From an uncultured Blautia sp. (lineage in GTDB: Bacteria > Bacillota > Clostridia > Lachnospirales > Lachnospiraceae): a stretch of 17,050 bases of DNA. The notes under the pieces are model-generated. The model searched no databases, had not been told where the DNA came from, and worked only from the letters and a program-made list of their open reading frames with translations. The stretch spans positions 1 through 17,050 of the forward strand of contig CAMOXX010000032.1 of assembly GCA_946629475.1 (NCBI GenBank). The letters run 5' to 3'. Positions 14,433-17,050 of this stretch are shown piece after piece. The first letter of the stretch is position 1, and the number at the start of each line of letters is the position of its first letter. The translations under genes were made by a program, and so were the position numbers.

Positions 14433-15578
14433 TCAGATAGCCGTCCCCGCGATCGCGGCGACAGCCTCCACGGCAGCGTCACATTCCTCCGTTGTATTGA
14501 AATATCCAAAGCTGAAGCGCACCGCTCCCTGCTCCTCCGTCCCAAGGGCCCGGTGCATCAGCGGCGCGCAGTGCGCGCCCGCTCTCACCGCGATATCATA
14601 GCTGCAGAAAAGCTCATCCGCCGCGATCGCCGAATCGAGATCCCCGATATTGAGGGTAACGATCGGGCATCTCTCCTCCGCTTCAAAATCCCCGTACACT
14701 TTTACGCCGGGTATGTCCCTGACTGCCTCATAGAACTGCTTCGCGAGGGCAGCCTCGTGAGCATGAATCCTGTCGATCCCTGTTTCGTTCAGAAATCCAA
14801 GAGCAGCTGCAAGGCCTGCAATCCCGTGCCCGTTCAGAGTCCCTGCCTCAAGGCGTGTGGGATATTCCTCGGGCTGGGTCGTCAGAAACGACTGAACGCC
14901 CGTTCCGCCCACCTTAAATGGCCGGACGCTGATATCCCCGTTGATGCAGAGTCCTCCGGTTCCCTGGGGCCCCATCATGGATTTATGCCCCGTAAAGCAC
15001 AGAATGGATATTCCTGCCTCCTGCATATTGATCGGAAAAGCCCCCGCCGTCTGGGAGGCGTCCACAATGAAAAGCAGGCCATGGTCCTTCGCAATCTGTC
15101 CGATTATGGCAAGATCAAGCATGTTTCCCGTCAGATTGGATGCATGGGTACAGACAATCGCGCGCGTCTCCGGCCGGATCAGCCGCTCGAAGTCTGCATA
15201 ATCCACACAGCCTTTCCGGTCCGCATGCACAAAGTCCAGCTTTACACCCCGCTCATCCCGCAGCCGGTAAAGCGGGCGCAGTACGGAATTGTGTTCCAGG
15301 CATGTCGTGATCACATGCTGCCCCGCATCGATCGTTCCGCTGATCGCGATATTCAGGGCTTCCGTCGAATTGTTCGTAAAAATCATCTGGGAAGGCTTTT
15401 GACAGCCGAAGAAAGCCGCCAGCGATTTCCTGGCCCGGTATATTACGCGGTTGGATGAAAGGGCTCCTTCATGCGCACCCCGTGACGCGTTTCCAAGTGT
15501 CGTGAGGGCTTCTGTGACCGCTTTGACAACGCAGTCCGGCTTCCGCATGGTGGTAGCCGCGTTATCCAGATAGATCAT
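14433..15578 (-). CDS. Cysteine desulfurase-family PLP enzyme (EF2568 type)
   Basis: This 381-residue class V aminotransferase fold protein starts MIYLDNAATT. PLP residues are visible: the Schiff-base lysine K199 in FTGHKSMMGPQG, the aspartate D173 and Q176 in VDASQTAG, and H96 in CLEHNSV. The catalytic loop cysteine is probably C337 in RAGAHCAPLMHRALGT. Length and motifs fit the subgroup found in selenium-dependent molybdenum hydroxylase clusters rather than housekeeping IscS. The likely role is to release sulfur from cysteine, or selenium from selenocysteine, as a persulfide or perselenide for the neighbouring carriers and SelD. GGAGGAGG stands seven bases before the ATG. The preceding DUF3343 gene is in the same reading frame, separated by one UGA and six further codons. 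Confidence 0.92.
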   Translation of the reverse strand: MIYLDNAATTMRKPDCVVKAVTEALTTLGNASRGAHEGALSSNRVIYRARKSLAAFFGCQKPSQMIFTNNSTEALNIAISGTIDAGQHVITTCLEHNSVLRPLYRLRDERGVKLDFVHADRKGCVDYADFERLIRPETRAIVCTHASNLTGNMLDLAIIGQIAKDHGLLFIVDASQTAGAFPINMQEAGISILCFTGHKSMMGPQGTGGLCINGDISVRPFKVGGTGVQSFLTTQPEEYPTRLEAGTLNGHGIAGLAAALGFLNETGIDRIHAHEAALAKQFYEAVRDIPGVKVYGDFEAEERCPIVTLNIGDLDSAIAADELFCSYDIAVRAGAHCAPLMHRALGTEEQGAVRFSFGYFNTTEECDAAVEAVAAIAGTAI

Positions 15579-15596
15579 TTTTATTCCTCCTCCGGA

Positions 15597-15857
15597 TCAG
15601 CAGTACCTGTCACGGCGGGCCTTCAGCTGGTCTTCCATCGGAACGATGCTGTGGTAAACAGCATTGTTTTTGCTGATCACCTCTTTGGCCGCCTCGATAT
15701 CGTCCGGTGTGACAAGCAGCGACATCCCGCAGCAGAGCCTGCCCCGGGCAGCGGCAGGCGCCGGTGCGATACGGTTCGCCACACCGGCGCTGTCCAGCAG
15801 ATCGTGGAGGGCAAGCCCCTGGTCATAATTTTCAAACAGAATATAGTAACGGGTCAT
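15597..15857 (-). CDS. DUF3343 protein, putative Se/S carrier (copy 2)
   Basis: This 86-residue protein (MTRYYILFENYDQGLALHDLL) has the DUF3343 layout: a strand, a helix, then a core APAPAAARGRLCCGMSLLV with adjacent cysteines C42 and C43 where copy 1 has a single cysteine. It ends with a basic tail RRDRYC, so the last residue, C86, is another cysteine. Its ATG overlaps the upstream reductase stop by four bases (ATGA), a tight translational coupling. The stop is UGA, directly followed in frame by the desulfurase gene. The position between a double-cubane reductase and a desulfurase suits a sulfur or selenium carrier; the function is not proven. Confidence 0.85.
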   Translation of the reverse strand: MTRYYILFENYDQGLALHDLLDSAGVANRIAPAPAAARGRLCCGMSLLVTPDDIEAAKEVISKNNAVYHSIVPMEDQLKARRDRYC

Positions 15858-17032
15858 CTCTCGTTCAGCATCTCCACAAAGGCTTCAATGCGGGTTCTCA
15901 GCTGTGCCGCGTCCGAATCCTCGTAGTCCGTTTCCAGGGTCAGGACCGGGATTCCCTCTGCTTTCAGAGCCTCGGAAACCGACTTCTTCTCGATATCGTA
16001 CAGGCCGCAGAATTTCAGGCTGCAGTCGATGACTCCGTCCGCCTTGTACTCCTTCGCCAGCCGGATAATGTCCTCGATCCGTCCGGGGTTCGGGGTGAAG
16101 CAGGCGCAGTTGTTCTTCATGTATCTCTCAGAAAGCGCCATGTAAAGCTCATCCAGCGTCTCACCGCTGTCGTCCACCAGGTTCTCAAAGTACCGTGTTC
16201 CTGTACACATCTCCTCACAGACAACTGCGGCACCGCTCGTCTCGATAATATTATGAAGCTTCCAGTTCGGAACTGCAAGTGGCGTTCCGGTTAACAGGAT
16301 TCTCTTTGTCCCTGCAGGCACCACGGAAACGCCGTCCCGGATGCGCTCTTCGAGCTCATCGGCAAGACGGTTGCACATCTGTGCGCAGCGTTCCGGGTCA
16401 TCGAAGAACGAAATCTGCGTCATCAACAGTGCATCCCGGCCGGAAATCGGAAGGCATTCGGACTTTCTCGCCTCGTAGACACGCTTCATGGCTTTTCTCT
16501 TTTCATTGACGATGTGAATCGCGTTCTTAAGATTCTCGACAGTCAGGGCATTTCCGGTGATCTCCTCGACCTTTGCCGCAAAGTCGGCGATCTCTTCCTT
16601 CCATTTGAGGATATCCTTCGGGCGCTTCATCTGCGGTACATCCATGATATACATCGGCACATCCTGTCCCAGAATCTCATAAGCCTTCTTCTTTCCGTCG
16701 CAGGTCGTCTCTCCGACATACACATCCGCTATGCGGAAAAATGGACATGTGCGGCCAAGCCGTGCTCCAACAGATGCCTTGATCAGTGGACATGTGTTTT
16801 TCGGCAGAACCGCCTCGCCGCCGGGGACCCAGAACTGTGAGCCGCCGCAGAGCCCTGTCACAATACCGTCCGCCGCAATGATCACCTCATCCGGGACAAA
16901 CACACAGAACGTGCCGAACACCTTCCTGCCCTTTTTCTGCTCTTCAATGAGCTCCGCCGGCCGGATTCCGTGTACCTCCGAGATAACCAGATCCCAGAAA
17001 TCCATCGCCTTCGGGCGGTTCTCCTGCGTCAT
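15854..17032 (-). CDS. Double-cubane-cluster reductase, 2-hydroxyacyl-CoA dehydratase family
   Basis: This 392-residue protein starts MTQENRPKAMDFW and has the conserved blocks GTFCVFVPDE (C43), GLCGGS (C62), NTCPLIK (C81), TCPFFRIADVYVGETTCDGKKK (C96, C111), then CEEMCTGTRYFE (C272, C276), NNCACFTPNPGR and CSLKFCGLYDIEK (C337, C342). These match the DCCP/YjiM branch of the 2-hydroxyacyl-CoA dehydratase superfamily, whose Carboxydothermus member holds an Fe8S9 double-cubane cluster and reduces small molecules when driven by an ATP-hydrolysing activator. Which of these cysteines are ligands here cannot be decided by eye. The activator gene is not in the window and may lie beyond the right edge. 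The start has only a weak GGTGA seven bases upstream. It overlaps the next gene by four bases and may head or continue the selenium operon; its substrate is unknown. Confidence 0.9.
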   Translation of the reverse strand: MTQENRPKAMDFWDLVISEVHGIRPAELIEEQKKGRKVFGTFCVFVPDEVIIAADGIVTGLCGGSQFWVPGGEAVLPKNTCPLIKASVGARLGRTCPFFRIADVYVGETTCDGKKKAYEILGQDVPMYIMDVPQMKRPKDILKWKEEIADFAAKVEEITGNALTVENLKNAIHIVNEKRKAMKRVYEARKSECLPISGRDALLMTQISFFDDPERCAQMCNRLADELEERIRDGVSVVPAGTKRILLTGTPLAVPNWKLHNIIETSGAAVVCEEMCTGTRYFENLVDDSGETLDELYMALSERYMKNNCACFTPNPGRIEDIIRLAKEYKADGVIDCSLKFCGLYDIEKKSVSEALKAEGIPVLTLETDYEDSDAAQLRTRIEAFVEMLNER

Positions 17033-17050
17033 AAATACGTCACCGACCGC

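Noticed and set aside
14430..15458. A 342-codon plus-strand open frame over the desulfurase gene
   Set aside because: The minus strand encodes the desulfurase with all PLP residues and a strong ribosome site; the plus-strand product looks like noise.
1..17050. CRISPR arrays, IS elements, tRNA or rRNA genes
   Set aside because: No regularly spaced repeats, transposase-like products, terminal inverted repeats around a gene, or tRNA/rRNA-like sequences were seen on either strand.

Overview
The window reads as a moderately GC-rich anaerobic Firmicute, most plausibly a gut clostridium of the Lachnospiraceae type. The pointers are strong AGGAGG-type ribosome binding sites, an Escherichia-like beta-glucuronidase, a double-cubane-cluster reductase, DUF3343 proteins and a selenium/molybdenum accessory cluster. 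The taxonomic placement is inference from gene content, since no rRNA is present. No tRNA, IS element, integrase or CRISPR array was seen.

Left region (1-5795): a 5'-truncated Lon-like AAA+ ATPase without a protease domain ends at 1255 and is followed by a hairpin terminator. Next comes a small glucuronide locus. An AraC-type regulator (minus) diverges from a family 2 beta-glucuronidase (plus). The glucuronidase is followed after one base by a secreted solute-binding protein, and the pair ends at a strong hairpin at about 5757-5786. No permease or ATPase accompanies this solute-binding protein.

Right region (5799-17032): an almost unbroken minus-strand array matches the accessory gene set of selenium-dependent molybdenum hydroxylases (SDMH). 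In transcription order from the right edge it holds a double-cubane-cluster reductase, a DUF3343 protein, an EF2568-type cysteine desulfurase, YedF (TusA-like plus DsrE-like), a second DUF3343 protein, SelD and YqeB. YqeC lies on the opposite strand, converging on YqeB with a 13-bp overlap and diverging from an XdhC-family protein. XdhC is followed by modA, modB, modC and a molybdopterin-binding MoCF-domain protein with a four-cysteine tail.

How the genes fit together (inference from family knowledge): ModABC imports molybdate, and the MoCF protein, XdhC, YqeB and YqeC assemble and deliver a modified molybdenum cofactor. The desulfurase, YedF and DUF3343 proteins would pass sulfur or selenium to SelD, which makes selenophosphate for the labile selenium ligand. 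No hydroxylase subunit is in the window, so the client enzyme must be encoded elsewhere.

The non-coding signals most worth a second look are a potential pseudoknot that would cover the yedF ribosome binding site (14355-14413), a run of four small hairpins upstream of selD (13388-13466), and dyads in the araC/glucuronidase intergenic region.
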